Source: Hypericum androsaemum (lineage: Eukaryota; Streptophyta; Magnoliopsida; Malpighiales; Hypericaceae). Taken from it: a DNA stretch of 64,000 nucleotides. The stretch is taken from positions 9,790,162-9,854,161 of the forward strand of contig OZ023190.1 in assembly GCA_963995505.1 (NCBI GenBank), read 5' to 3'. Both the position numbers and the translations under genes were made by a program. The notes below the pieces were generated by a model. The model ran no database searches. It saw only the letters and a list, made by a program, of their open reading frames with translations, and was not told where the DNA came from. Positions 11,652 through 23,645 of this stretch are shown here, in pieces; position 1 is the stretch's first letter, and each line of letters starts with the position of its first letter.

Positions 11652-14360
11652 ATGGCTAACCGGGTTGTAAAAATAAAGTTGAAACCAGTTTTGATTACCA
11701 AGGTAGTGAGCAAGAGAAGTTGAAGTTTCATGAAGAATTTGTCAGCTACAATATCTTGCGGAGAAAAGTAAATGAAAGGGTTCCAATAGGTCCAAATGAA
11801 GAATTTGGACCATTGATATTTAGATGTCCTTACGGCAGAGGACAATTTGGTCCAATATTTATTAACGATGAAGAAGATGTTAGGATAATGGTACAGACCG
11901 TGATTAACTTCTTTGGACAAATGGCGAGGCAGATTTCACTAGATATCATTGTGGAGAAGAGGGTGTGTATTGATTACAACCCGTTGGCCGTTGAAGAAAG
12001 TCAGTTCTTGAGTGGTGGTCCCCATCGGTATGAAGCTCGTACGGCCAATGAGATAGTTGTTGAACCAATATTTGATTGGTTTGAAAATGATCCTAGAGAG
12101 ACGACTCCATATGCAACATACAATTTTGATTGTGAAGAAGAAGACGAAGAAGAAGAAGAAGAAGAAGAAGAAGAAGACGACGAAAAAGAAGAAGAAGAAA
12201 AAGAAGAAGACGAAGCAGACAGAGTAGAAGAAGAGGAACAACAATACAGAGAACAAGAACAATGGAATTATGTTCAACAACAATATGGAGAACAATAATA
12301 CGATCAATTGGCTCTAACTGGACCCGGTGAACAATCATCGATGAGTGTTTATGCTGAAGAATAAGATTCTGACCGAGCAATAGATAGAAGTTGTTCTGGT
12401 TTGTTGAAGGAGGGTATGATTTGGAAGAGAAAATTTGATGCAATGAGGGAGATCGAGGCATTCATGATGAAAGATGGGTGTGAGTATGACCCTCTAGAAA
12501 CAAGACCATAAATTTTCTCTGTGAGGTGTAAAAAATGGGAGACGAATGGTTGCAAATGGAAGATCCATATCTCACAGAATAGAAGGGGTGCACTTTTTAG
12601 TACTTGGAAAATCGTCAAACACACTTACCCCATACCTGTAGTCGCCTACGAAAGTCGTAGGATCATAAACAACTCACTTCTGCTTTCATTGCACAAATTG
12701 TTAATAGACGACTAGAGGAACAACCAAAACTTCCGGTTAAGTCTATAAGGTCGAGGCTCCACGACCACATTAGATATAGACCCTCTTATACGAAGGCTTG
12801 GTAGGTAAAAGAGAAGGCGTTTAAAGAGTTATGGGGGAATTGGCAAGAATCATACAATCGCCTTACGCAATAGTTTACGGCATGCAAGGCAAAGAATCTT
12901 GGAACTGTTATTGAATGGAAATATTTTCACACTCTCCCTGGTCGAGATCATTGCGTGGTTCCTCTGATGCCTAGAACAAAGAACTTCAAGTAAGTTTTCT
13001 AGAGCTTCAAGCCTTGCATTGAAGCTTTCAAATATTGCATGCCTGTGTTGGAAATTAATGAACTCGTACGAAAAATACAAGCATGTCCTCTTGATCACCA
13101 CTGCTATTGATGGTAATAATGCTATAATTTCAATAGCATTCTCTCGTTGAGGGTGAGAACACAGATGGCCGTGGTTCCCGGAATAAATCAGGAGGCATGT
13201 GATGCCTGGCCGACGTGGAATATGTGTTATTTCTGATCGGTATGCAGGCATATTGAAGGCAATGACGGATGACTATAGTTAGGGAGAAGGCAGTGATACC
13301 CCAACGATATTGTCTTCGATACATAGCAAGCAATCTTAACAAACACTTCAAAAATGATGCCATGAGGAATGTCATGAAGATTGCAGGTAACTTGAACAAA
13401 TCTTTTCTAGTCTAATACTATTGTATACGTTGTTACTCAACATATAATATTATTACAATGTTGGTTGTAGGAATGCAACCACAAATGTGGAAGTTGGAGG
13501 CTAATATGCGAGAGATATGAAAAGTCGACCAGGAGGTATGCAACTGGATGTATGAACACGATTTGTCCAAGTGGAGCTTAGCGTGTGATGGCGGATATGA
13601 TCATATTGCTGAGTGCGTAAATATGATCTTCAAAAAAGTTAATCATTTGCCGGTGACTGCCTTGGTGGTAGAGACATTTAACAAACTAACCGACTATTTT
13701 AATGAGAGATCAACCAAGAGAGTGGTACCGACAATATAGTATTGTCAAAGAAGCTTCTGAACAGGTTGGAGCAGTAGGAAGGAAAGGCCTAATGACACAG
13801 AGTGAGAGTTTCTAACGGTGTAGCTGGAGAGTGCGAAGTTCCCATTTGATACAATATGCTCAGAAAAAAGGGGGACAGAACGCATTCAGTTCATCTTAAA
13901 AATGGATTTTGCGGCTGCGGCAAATTCCAGGCTTACCACTATCCGTGATCACATGTTATGGCGTGTCGTACTGAACTTGGGCTCGAGTACAAGATATTTA
14001 TGGATAAGTATTATCACCTGGAAACCACGCTAGCTTGTTACCAACATAAGTTTGTTCCTCTTGGCAATCCTGAATATTGGCCAGATCCTAAAGACCCAAT
14101 AGTTATACGGCTCATTCCAGATGAAAGATTAGCGAGGGGTAGAGGAGCCACAAAAGCGCATATAAAATAAAATGGATACAGTGCCTCTCGTCCGCTATAC
14201 ACTCTGTAAAACTAGGGGTCACACAAAAGTCAATTGTACTAATATAAGAGCGGTTGCAGTGGCTAAAGTGGCTGCTGCATCTAGAGGGCTAGTACCAGTG
14301 GACGCCACCGTGGACGTTGAATTGTTAACATTTTGGAACTCAACGGAGAGTACTTTGTAA
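11652..14360 (+). pseudogene. Mutator-like (MULE) transposase, degenerate
   Basis: The translated pieces follow the order of a plant MULE transposase. An N-terminal region (from ATG 11652; frameshift near 11710) runs into an acidic Glu-rich tract (12135-12240). Next comes a MuDR-type zinc-binding region (CKKWETNGCKWKIHIS, 12530-12580). The DDE-domain phrase ITTAIDGNNAIISIAFSLVE follows at 13100-13160, then HRYC-like sequence RYCLRYIASNLNKHFKND (13305-13360), a SWIM-type CGCGKFQAYHYPCSHVMAC-like region (about 13912-13970), and a CCHC knuckle at 14200-14245 (CTLCKTRGHTKVNC). Several stops and frame changes (for example at 12510, 12714, 13739) make it non-functional. Transposition by this copy would need a helper. 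Confidence 0.82.
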
Positions 14361-14469
14361 TATTGTGTGAAACTCAATGTTTGTTGTGTTTTGTATTATG
14401 TGTTTAGCTCTTATATACTTTGTGTGTGCCTGAACTTTATGTTTAATTTTACTCCATTTTAGCAGAATA

Positions 14470-14748
14470 ATGATGCATTACACTCCCGGTGATGTATTCA
14501 TGATAATGGGTCGTAACTGGTTTTTAGAAGATGAGTTTAATTATCTAATAGATCCATTGATGATCCACACACGTGTTGTGGCTAGAACAATGGTGAATGA
14601 ATGGTCTTATTGTATTGGTCAATCAATTACGTTACGCTTGGAGGCACAGGAACTTGGTCTGAATGTTGTTAGAGCAAAAGCCATTAACATGCCGCGCTTT
14701 GATGCTGAATGTTTGCAGAGAGCTCTTTTTGGAATAAGGGAAACATAA
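14470..14748 (+). CDS. Unrecognised reading frame inside the MULE block
   Basis: Open frame of 92 residues starting MHYTPGDVFMIMG-like (after an extra Met) and ending FGIRET. It is moderately acidic at its start, with no transmembrane segment or motif that I recognise. It lies 110 bases after the transposase frame, with a spacer that resembles an intron or untranslated region. It could be part of a second element-encoded protein whose later pieces follow at 14821-15490. I assign no function. Confidence 0.35.
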   Translation: MMHYTPGDVFMIMGRNWFLEDEFNYLIDPLMIHTRVVARTMVNEWSYCIGQSITLRLEAQELGLNVVRAKAINMPRFDAECLQRALFGIRET

Positions 14749-14820
14749 CCGCATTCAATAGCGTATCAACACATATTGGTGAAAATAAAGTATTAAAGAG
14801 ATGATTCAACCTTGTGAACA

Positions 14821-15490
14821 TCAGGAAGCACGACAATGGATATATATGCTACAACATGGTACATCAGATTACGGAAATGAATTTGAATCAGATATTAAAA
14901 TGTCAGATGAACATGGTATATCAGATTACGGAAACAAATTTTAGTCACGGGTGTACTGTTATTTTGTCATGAAGTGGGAAAACAAGATAAGAATCTACTT
15001 TTAAGATTTTATTCATATTACCTTATCCAAAAATCCTAATACACTACTATGTCCTGATCGTCTTATTTTCAGGTGTACTACAATAAGGAGGAGCGGTAAA
15101 GAGCATATCTCGCAGGACGACGAAGATCTTGAGCATTGGCTTGCTGAAAATTGGGATTCTGATGAAGAATCCCAATAACAAACTCGTCCAGCACCATATC
15201 CTGATCGTCCTCCTCTTCCAGCACCATATCCTAAGGAGACTGGTGTCGATTTGAAGGCACTCTATGGCTCATAGTTCTTTGAGATGTACAAACAACAAAA
15301 GAGTGCTGAGATGCAAAAACAGGAAGCTAAAGCTAAATCAGCATTACGCTTAGAAGCCTTACTAGCTAAACATGACATCAAAGCCAATGACATTTTCAAC
15401 AATAAACCGTGGATGTCAGCTATTGAACATGTTCTAACTTACGATAATTTTTTGTACTTATTTTTTTTTTTCAATATCATATATTTAATA
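14821..15490 (+). pseudogene. Fragmented Gln/Lys-rich reading frame of the MULE block
   Basis: Broken translations read LEHWLAENWDSDEES (about 15130-15175), a Pro-rich linker with the repeated phrase APYP (15185-15235), and an alanine/lysine-rich helix SAEMQKQEAKAKSALRLEAL (15300-15360) ending WMSAIEHV. In-frame stops occur at 15176 and 15271. The helix is probably coiled-coil. I do not recognise the family; it probably belongs with the OB-fold-like exons just downstream. Confidence 0.35.
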
Positions 15491-15504
15491 TTATAATTTT
15501 TCAG

Positions 15505-16040
15505 GTTTGATGTATGGAGTTAACGTTGATGGAGTATCTATTGAGCATGTCAAAAAGATCTCTGACAACATCACAATTCCACAGGTAACATTTGTACATA
15601 TATTAAAAAGGTCTTATTTGTAAATAATGTTATTGTTAATGCTTTAAATTCTAAATGGTTCTATACGTGAAAAAGAAGGAACACGTACGCGGCGATTGTT
15701 TCCAAGCAGTTTTTCAGGTATTATTTAAATAGTATTGATCATTTATTAGTTTTTTTTATCAATATGAGAGACTTGATATCTTTAAATTTCTGAAGGACCC
15801 TACTGGTGAAATCATGGGTAATTTACATGACACTGAACGTACCATCTATGCTAGATGTGTGTTGCTAGTAAAAGATGTAAGCATGTATTATCATTACTCC
15901 ATGCTAGTAAATTATTTTAGTATAACCACTGACTTACTTTATTATTTTCTTAACAGATTTATGTTTCGTATCAATGGAACAAAATATATTTCAGTATTGA
16001 TCAGCAGAATGTGAAAAGAGTGTTCAAGACGCTAAAGTAA
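15505..16040 (+). pseudogene. OB-fold-like gene fragment with retained introns (HROB-like)
   Basis: Three or four short coding pieces are separated by AT-rich introns with GT donors: VDGVSIEHVKKISDNITIPQ (ends 15583), HVRGDCFQAVFQ (ends 15717), DPTGEIMGNLHDTE..LLVKD (15797-15877), and a last piece ending QNVKRVFKTLK with TAA at 16038-16040. The phrase order (ends in Q, then a D-PTG-E/T-I block with His, then a hydrophobic VLLVKD strand, then N-x-K-x-VF) resembles the OB-fold of plant homologous-recombination OB-fold proteins. One acceptor before 15658 looks lost (AA where AG is expected). This fits a host fragment captured by a MULE, or a module of the element itself. Confidence 0.42.
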
Positions 16041-16657
16041 ATATGTCTCTACAAGGGTTTCTGATTAACTTCAACGTGAAATTGTTCAAGAAACATGAAG
16101 ATATTTCGTTGTTATCTGTAATTTGAGATTGTTGTCATGTACTGGGTTGTGTTGCACTTCTTAATTTTATCATGTCGTTTGTCCTTATTATTCACGAGTT
16201 TACTATTTGGCCGAGACAACTATCTAGAAAGATTAGTCATAAAGAATAGGTATAAAATTTGCAACCAAAAAACTGAAACACAAATCATCAACAATAACTT
16301 GAAGTGAAGACAGTCATAAGAACTTATATAATGTTCAATACACAAGAATCAGAAGAAGAAACTACTTCTTCTTCCTTTGAGGATTCTCCTTTTGAGGGTT
16401 CTCTACTGAGCCTTTTCCTTCCCCTTCCCATGCACATAAACGTGTCCTCCAGTAAAATATCACATACCAGCCTCTTTAGCTCTCCGATTAGGCTGATGCC
16501 GGAACAAAGGTATTTTTTGTTGTTCCTCATCGGTCAGATTGTCAAATGAAGAGTCATCACTTGCATGAGTAAAAGGAGCACGTGGCAATGTCCTATTAAC
16601 AAAATAATCAAAAGATACAACATTATGCTATTAACACAATAACATCATATAATTAAT

Positions 16658-19190
16658 TTAAAATTTAGAAATTAACTTCATAATTAACACCAAAAAAAAG
16701 AAAAAGATCGAACCTCTGACTAGACGGGGTAAACAGTTGGGACGCCTGGGTCCTAGATCGGGCCAAACTAAAATATGACTACGTGTTGACACTCGGAGAC
16801 CCAATTTGGGCAAAATCGATCCCCAACTGTGCGTGGAATGTCTGGGAACTGCTGTCGAGGTTGCCAAAAGTAGTCTGCTGGAATAACGGATGAGCAGCAG
16901 AGAGGGGGATGCCAAAACCCGACTGATGGCTGGGTAAGCCAAAACTCGGCTGGTGGTAGCACTGCTGGGACCCGGAGGGGGCCAATCCATAAGACATCTG
17001 CTGAGGAGACGTATATGCCACTGTACCATCTCCAAAGAGACCACTCCTATTAACAAAATAATAAAATTATATAAAATTATATAATTAACACATTAATGTT
17101 ATAAAATTAATTGAAAATTTAGTAATTAACTTCAAAATTAACAGCACAACATAACAGAAACCAATACATCTGCCTAAGGGGAGTAACAGCTGCGAAGGCT
17201 GAAAAGTGGAGCCAGGGATGCCAAAATCTGTGTGCTGGGGGAACGGATGAGAAGTCAAGGTATCCATGCCGAGAGACGTCGACATGTGTTCTAGAATCGG
17301 TGACCTCGATTGATAATCTTCCCATACCATGGGCTTTACCTGATAACCATATACCGGCTCAGCCCGAGGTATTGGTTTCTGCTTGCTAAAAAGGGTTATC
17401 TTACGTCTAACGACAGATATCCTCTCTGATTGTAGAATTTCATATGCCATGTGCTCCGCCTGTGTAACAGGTTGCTAGCTGTCCTGGAGACCAAGGTACA
17501 GTCTCTGCTCGCCGATAAACTCAATGTAGCCTCTGCCTACAAACTCAAATTCTGAATATTAGAATTGTCTGAATACCTGTGGCGTATATGCTTAACAGCA
17601 TCCACCTACAAACAAAATCATATTATCATCAGCATTGTGGAACATCAGTAGACAAATAATAATATTGAACATATATATATAACATAGATAAATTGACTTA
17701 CACTCATGTGTAACATTGCGCTAGTAGGGCTAATGAATCGCGAGTAATCTTCATGTACCAATCCATATATCAATCATGATAATAGATATACGGCGATGCA
17801 GGTACTCCTTGATACACATATCTCGTCCAAAATTCCATCCATATCTTCATATGACCTTCGTAAATAGCATCCCAATTTTGGCCAGCTTGACCCCGACCAT
17901 CCACTGCACGATGTGTCGCTTCATCAATCTCAGGTCTAGTAGGAATACCCTGGAGTAATCCGAACTGTTGTAACACCCGATCAGGATAATGCCACTCCAC
18001 ATTAAAAAAGTATATCATCGAAAATCATGCCAGCCACAAACCACGATCACGATGGCATATTGCCAGGAGATTGCCAAGGATCTCATCGTTATACGGCATC
18101 CATACAACCTGCAATAAATGCACACTCATAGAATCAGAGGTGGCAAAAATTAACAAATTCACTAATTAACCAAAATTAACTTTAACAAATGGTGATGGTG
18201 ATACAATCAACAAGATTTAACTAATACAATAATATATGTAGCCCAATATGATTTAAGTCAAAACTATTCATGAAAATGTAATTTATAAATTACTTACATT
18301 TGAGTCTCTGAGCTCGTCTAACCTGCGTCTGTAAATAGATACGGTTGTTATTTTTTATAGGTATCTCTATTTATTTTACTACTCCACCTGCAAAACACAA
18401 ATATACTACGTCAAGTCTAGAATGTTATTCACAAATAAAGCGTATTAAGTAGTGATTTGTACCTGATGCCCAGTGCCTGACCAGGTTGTTGCACTGCCAA
18501 ATTTAACAAAATCAGACGATTTGGGATGATCCATTCCTAAATCCACATACATACCAGTGTCATAGCCTTGGCAATAAGTTTTGTTGTCGAGCTGGTGGCT
18601 TTACAAAAATGGTTGTACATGTGTGACAAACACGCACTACCCTAGTTGTAAGTACCAATTGCCTCTACATTCTCGAGAAGTGGCAACCAGTATGTGTTGA
18701 CCCTCGCATCACTGGACTCGGGAAAAAGTATGCATCCGATAAGTCGCAATATGTTCGCTTGAACATATCATTTCACGACCTCATCACCATCCATCAATAG
18801 GAAGCCCGAAAAAAATAGCAATGTCCTGGAGAGTAACGGTCATCTCACCCACTGGCATATGGAACATGTGTGTCTCGGATCGCCACTACTCCACCAAGGC
18901 TGCAACAAATTCTGTTTCGAGAACGACCCAGCCAATACACCACACATCCCAGAAATCTGCCTCCTTCATATAGGCTATAAAGGCCTCGTTCTGTCAAGAG
19001 ACACCTTCCATCTCCGTCGGTAGATCTTCAACAAATTGTCAAGACTATCGTTATTCCCTTCACGAACCTCACGGCTCCACACCTCTTGTGAACGGTGCAC
19101 ATCCTGGTGCACTAATATCGTCGTATCTAAGGGTCCTCCATCCTCTAGAAGATGCCTGTATGGATGTGCATCCATATCTGAACAACACAA
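16658..19190 (-). pseudogene. Plant mobile domain (PMD) gene, transposon-associated, degenerate
   Basis: Read on the - strand, the pieces fall in PMD order. They are GGPLDTTILVHQDVHRSQEVW (19150-19090), then [19 protein letters not shown] plus FGLPIDG (about 18880-18795), then LRLIGCILFPESSDARVNTYW with WLPLLENVEAIGTYNWGS-like sequence (18750-18640), and VEWHYPDRVLQQFGL (18000-17955) with an SPYIYYHD-YMDWY tail. A Gln/Ser/Pro-rich C-terminus follows (17020-16780). PMD proteins include MAIN/MAIL1 and the so-called PP7 long forms, and transposon-borne copies are common. A frameshift near 18980, a stop inside the ALVE-WRSETH block and several others make this copy non-functional. It is convergent with the transposase. 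Confidence 0.78.
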
Positions 19191-19434
19191 TAAACATACA
19201 ATTGCACATACCTACATATTAACAAAATTATCAAATACAACAATATTAAGCATTTAACAACTAGCACATTAATCAAAAATTTAATTCAAATATCATTATC
19301 AATTAATATAATATTTACGGCTTTGTCGAGTTATATTTTTTGATAATTCGTACTTAATTAATTATCACTTTGATATCATAAAAAATATAAATATCGTAAT
19401 CAACCTAATCTAAGTAACACCAATATCACAACCA

Positions 19435-19740
19435 AGGTTTTTAAATACGCGACCAGACCGGTTGACGGACTGGTCGCATCGTGATTTAGTCGAACCGATT
19501 GGACTGTGATTTGATTGAACTAGTCGAACCGTGATTCGATCGACTGATCGGGCCGTACTTTGGTCAGACTGGTCGAAATGTCAGTTGGTTGGACCGGTCG
19601 AACCTTGATTCAGTTAAAAATAATCAATTAACTAGCATCAACAATTAACCAATTAACTAACATCAACTATTAACCAATTAACCAAGATAATTAACAAATT
19701 AAATTAACCAATTAACTAATTAACAAATTTTACCTAATTA
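19435..19740. repeat. GACCGG-rich degenerate repeat and AATTAAC-rich tract
   Basis: Bases 19435-19620 repeat a loose unit of about 40 bases containing GACTGGTCGAACC-type words. Bases 19615-19740 then repeat ACCAATTAACTA-type words. The first part mirrors 11089-11535 at the other side of the block. These look like subterminal transposon repeats. Confidence 0.55.
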
Positions 19741-20106
19741 ACCAAAAAAAATGTCCATTCTACATGGACACTAAATCCACAATACTTGAAATTCGAACAT
19801 TTTTTTCACAATATCCGATCAATAGTAACATCATTCAGACATTTTATATCTCTTTGGAGAATTACATGTATGTTAATCAAAAAGTAACTTCGCTATACAT
19901 TTTCTCTCGCAAAAGAGGATAATAACAGATATTATTATTAGCTGTAAAGAAGATTGCTAACTTAGTTGCTTCAGATCACGAGGACTTTGCCGCGTACATA
20001 TACTACTTATTGGGGGTCAAAACATTATAGGCCACACCATTGGAACCTAAACCCTAATAGCTGGATCAGAGGGAGAGAGAGAGGGAGAATTCTGTCCTCT
20101 TAATCA

Positions 20107-20320
20107 TCATGTTTTTATTTTATTTTTCTTTTTAGCAGCGGTGATTAATCTGTGATTTACATGAGAGAGAGAGAATTTGTGGGTTGTTAATTTCAATTAT
20201 GCGGTGCTTTGGTTTGTTCAAAATAATTTCTCTCTGGACGTACCGTGAATCACTAGTTGCTTTGTCTGGGCTGGGCTGGGCCGCTTATTTATTTGGCAAA
20301 CCAAGTTAGATGTTAATTAG
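20107..20320 (+). repeat. Right copy of the direct repeat flanking the MULE/PMD block
   Basis: It matches 10001-10190 in the same orientation, best at 20239-20275 (GTACCGTGAATCACTAGTTG, then CTTTGTCTGGGCTG) and at 20300-20312 (CAAACCAAGTTAG). It also contains a GAGA-type run near 20164. Confidence 0.6.
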
Positions 20321-20574
20321 TTTTTTTCCTTCAACAAATGGCGCAATCCATTGAAGTTGGGTTTCTTTAGATGTTAAGCGTACTTTCACGTTTTAGGCCC
20401 CCAAGTGGATGTGAAATAGGTACATTTACAATAGGCAAGCCGATATACTTGTTAATGCTAACCTCTTATCTTGTTTGGATGCTTTCAAGCAGCAGGGGCC
20501 AACTACTGTTGTTTCTGCAAAGATGAAAAAACTCAGAAAAGGGCCCAAGTTAATAAGACGACCCCCTGTCCCAA

Positions 20575-21259
20575 TGTTGGATATGGAGCCTGAGGATGTT
20601 GCGGGAGTTGATTGGATTGGGTTTGGAGCCCGAGGACGCTTGGGGATTTAATCGGGTCAAGAGTTGAGTGAAGATGTTGAGGACATCTGGGAAGTTGATT
20701 GATTCGAGTGAAGAGCCTGAGGATGATCGGGGGTAAGGATCGGGTCGAGGAACAAAGGCGAGAAAGCGAAACAAGGTGGATCAGGCACCCCCAGCCAGTG
20801 GAAGTGCCCCCGAACCTGGCGGATGCCGGGTTCCCAGAGGCCTCTGGGAAATATGCGAAATGATTGGAAAAGTACCAGTTTTGCCCCTCCCGACCCCAAT
20901 AACCCTAGTAGGGTGTATGGCTCTATAAATATCCTTGTTAGCCTCTTAGAAAGTGTGTGTTGCTCTAGTGAAAGAGTGTGGAGGCCAAAGTGAGGCTAGA
21001 GAGAAAGGAGAGAACCCAAAGTGAGAATGGGTAGCCAAAGTGTGGCATTCATTATAAAAGAGCAAGTGAAGCTCAAGAGTGAAGATAGTAAAATCTCTCC
21101 TAGCTTGGACGCCCTCGGACGTAGACTTTCGTGTTGATAGTGAAGATAGTGAAAGCAAATATTGTGTTCCTTTGTCCTCCTGTGTTTATTGTTATTTCTC
21201 GTTGTGTTTGTGGTTTGCTCGTGTTGTGTATTGCTTGGGGCCCTCGTATTTTCCCAATA
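20575..21259 (+). repeat. Copia 5' LTR
   Basis: About 685 bp, from TGTTGG to CCCAATA (TA in place of the expected terminal CA), followed directly by the primer binding site. It aligns along its length with 24043-24626 plus 30552-30616, including the phrases GCGGGAGTTGAT, GGTTCCCAGAGGC-like and CTTGGACGCCC. Confidence 0.92.
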
Positions 21260-21261
21260 AG

Positions 21262-21273
21262 TGGTATCAGATC
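21262..21273 (+). other. Copia primer binding site
   Basis: TGGTATCAGATC lies two bases after the 5' LTR end. It is the usual initiator tRNA-Met complement TGGTATCAGAGC with one change, and would prime minus-strand synthesis. Confidence 0.85.
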
Positions 21274-21285
21274 CCGGGTTTTGGC

Positions 21286-23560
21286 ATGTTGGGAGCAACC
21301 ATGATGGGTGAAGAGAAGTTGCATGTGGAGAAGTTCAATGGTGTCGACTACGGCTTTTGGAAGATGGAAATATAAGATTATTTGTATGGTAAGAACTTAC
21401 ACTTACCACTAGAAGTTGGAGGGTGAGTGGAAGTCACTAGACTGGAAGGCGATGAGCGTGGTGCGCTTGTCCTTGTCTAGGAACGTGGCCTTGCACATGG
21501 TGAAATCGAAAAGCACCAAGGAGATGTTGGAGACTTTGTCCGAGATGTACAAGAAGTCCTCGGCCGCCAATAAGGTTCATTTGATGAGGAGGTTGTTCAA
21601 CCTAAGGATGGCGAAAGGTACTGTGGTGGCCAAGTACCTCAGCGAGTTCAACTCCACGATTGCCGAATTGAGCTCGGTTAAGATCAACTGCGACAATGAG
21701 ATACGGTCATGGTGGTGAGTGCGGGGAAGGTGACGCTCAAGGTAGATGAGGTGAGGGATTTGATTATGAGTAAGGAGATTCGTAGAAAAAAATCTGGAGA
21801 AGCCTTGAGTGCGGCTTTGAGCATGGGCAATAGGGGGAGGTATGAGTCGAAGGGGAAGAAGGACCGGGGTAGGTCTAAGTCTAAATCGAGGGTGGATCAA
21901 AGAAGGACTTGAGCTCAGTTCAGTGTTAAAATTGTGACAAGTATAGTCACTTTCGGAATTAGTGCACGGCACCAAAGAGGGAGGACGAGTCGGCCAATGC
22001 AATGACGAAAGACCATGGAGATGTGTTGGTCTTATGTATGAGGAGTCCATTAGAGGCGTGGGTTTTGGATTTGGGAGCATCGTTTCATTCTTGTAGTGAT
22101 GCAGGGATGATGGAGCGATATGTCCTAGGTAATTTTGGCAAAGTTTATCTAGCGGATGATGAGCCTTTGTAAGTTGTGGGCATGGGAGATGTTCGAATCA
22201 AGACCCAGAATGGATCATTGTTGTGGTTGAAGGGTGTGAGGCATGTTCCAAGGTTGAAAAGAAACTTGCTATCCGTGGGGCAATTGGATGAGCAAAGTTA
22301 TGGTGTAACCTTTGGCTACGGATCATGGAAAATCACTGAGGGAGCTATGGTGGTAGCTCGAAGAGTGAAGAAAGGAACGTTGTATGTGACAAAGAACACC
22401 CATAATAGCATTAATCTTCCAGGTGCAATGGATGATGCGAAGTTGTGGCATAGTAGCCACATGAGTGAGAAGGGGATGAAGGTGCTATGTTCAAGAGGGC
22501 AGCTACCGAGCTTGAAGACCGTGGAGGTGGATTTTTGTTAGCATTGTGATATTGGAAAGCGGTAGAGAGTGAGCTTTTCGAGAGGTGGTGTTTCCCGAAA
22601 GGAGGAGAAGTTTGAATTGGTCTATAGTGATTTGTGGGAACCAACACCGGTGGTATTTTTAGGTAGTTCATTGTATCATATGACCTCCATTGATGATTTC
22701 ACAAGTAAAGTGTGGGCTTCCTTTCTGAAACATAAGTCTGATGCCTTCGACGCTTTTAAAAAGTAGAAAGCCCTTGTAGAAAATGAGATGGATTTTAAGG
22801 TGAAGTGCTTGAGATTGGATGATGACGAAGAGTACAAGCTCTAAGAGTTCAAGGAAAAATTGAGTGTGCCTGATAATGTGGGTTCTAGTATTGAGATGGT
22901 CGACCTAGACATCTCAAACTCGAGTGGGAGCAAGAAGGTACTAAGTGGCCAGGAGGCCGGTGTGGAAGCAGAACCAAGTTCTCTACCGCCTGTGATTCTG
23001 GTGAGGAGATCCACAAAAGAGTGTGGGTCACCAGATAGGTTCTCTCCCGCTAACTACTATCTCTTATCGATAGATGGTGGTAAGCTAGGAGATTATGCAA
23101 AGGCACAGCGGAATGAGCATGTGTGCAAGAGGGTACTTGCAAAGTATGAGAAGATGAAATTGTTGAGAGCCAACAAGAATTGGAAACTACTCAAACTCCA
23201 TAGTGGCAAGAAGGTATAGCATAAATAGGAGGCTCGTGAGGTTAAGCTTGTGGCAAATGAGAACAAGAGTTGCAAGGAGAGAACTTGAAAGCAGAAGACT
23301 TCAGGTGCTTTTACAGGAGGTCGAGTAATGTATGCAAAGGGGTGTACAAGATCAGTGATAGCGAATCTGGTGGGAATAGAGAGAAGGCTTGTGAGGAGTC
23401 CTGGAAAGCAACATTTGAAGGCAATGAAGTAGATGTCCAACCACTTGACAAGTATTACAGAGAAGGGTCTAAGTGTTAAGGACAAAAAAGCTAAAGTGGC
23501 AAGATGTGTTGGTGCAGATGTGGCATCAAGCTACCTTAGGAGAAGAGGTGGTCTTGCAAG
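21286..23560 (+). pseudogene. Copia gag-pol remnant, reverse transcriptase deleted
   Basis: Gag begins MLGATMMGEEKLHVEKFNG (21286). A CCHC knuckle is just readable near 21930-21965. The protease active site reads WVLDLGASFHS (about 22060-22095) where DSGAS is expected; the Ser is lost by one C-to-T change. A pre-integrase region follows (KNLLSVGQL-like at 22255-22290, then LWHSSHMSEKGMKVL at 22440-22490). The integrase start reads YSDLWEPTP and IDDFTSKVWASFLKHKSDA (22620-22750). It then jumps to a linker (RRSTKECGSPDRFSP, 23005-23050) and an RNase H tail (23320-23480). Reverse transcriptase is absent and stops are frequent. Confidence 0.85.
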
Positions 23561-23645
23561 TGTGTTGACCTAGGGGGTTGCCTTGGAGAAGTTGGAGCTA
23601 TACATGGCTTCAACTAGCCTAGTACAGTGAGGAGAAGAGGCCCGG

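Larger units (their letters stand above)
10001..20320. mobile_element. Decayed composite Mutator-like element (MULE) with PMD gene
   Basis: Between two imperfect direct copies of one flanking sequence (10001-10190 and 20107-20320) lie a Mutator-type transposase on + (11652-14360), further + strand reading frames including an OB-fold-like segment (14470-16040), and a plant mobile domain gene on - (19190-16658). GACCGG-rich degenerate repeats sit at both ends (11089-11535 and 19435-19620). PMD genes are known passengers of plant transposons. I could not identify the long terminal inverted repeats or a 9-bp target duplication, so the outer limits are approximate, and the grouping into one element is inferred from gene order. 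Confidence 0.5.

Noticed and set aside
11939..12461. Open frames on the - strand rich in Phe or Leu opposite the acidic tract
   Set aside because: They are the complement of the GAA/GAG-rich Glu repeat of the transposase and have no family features.
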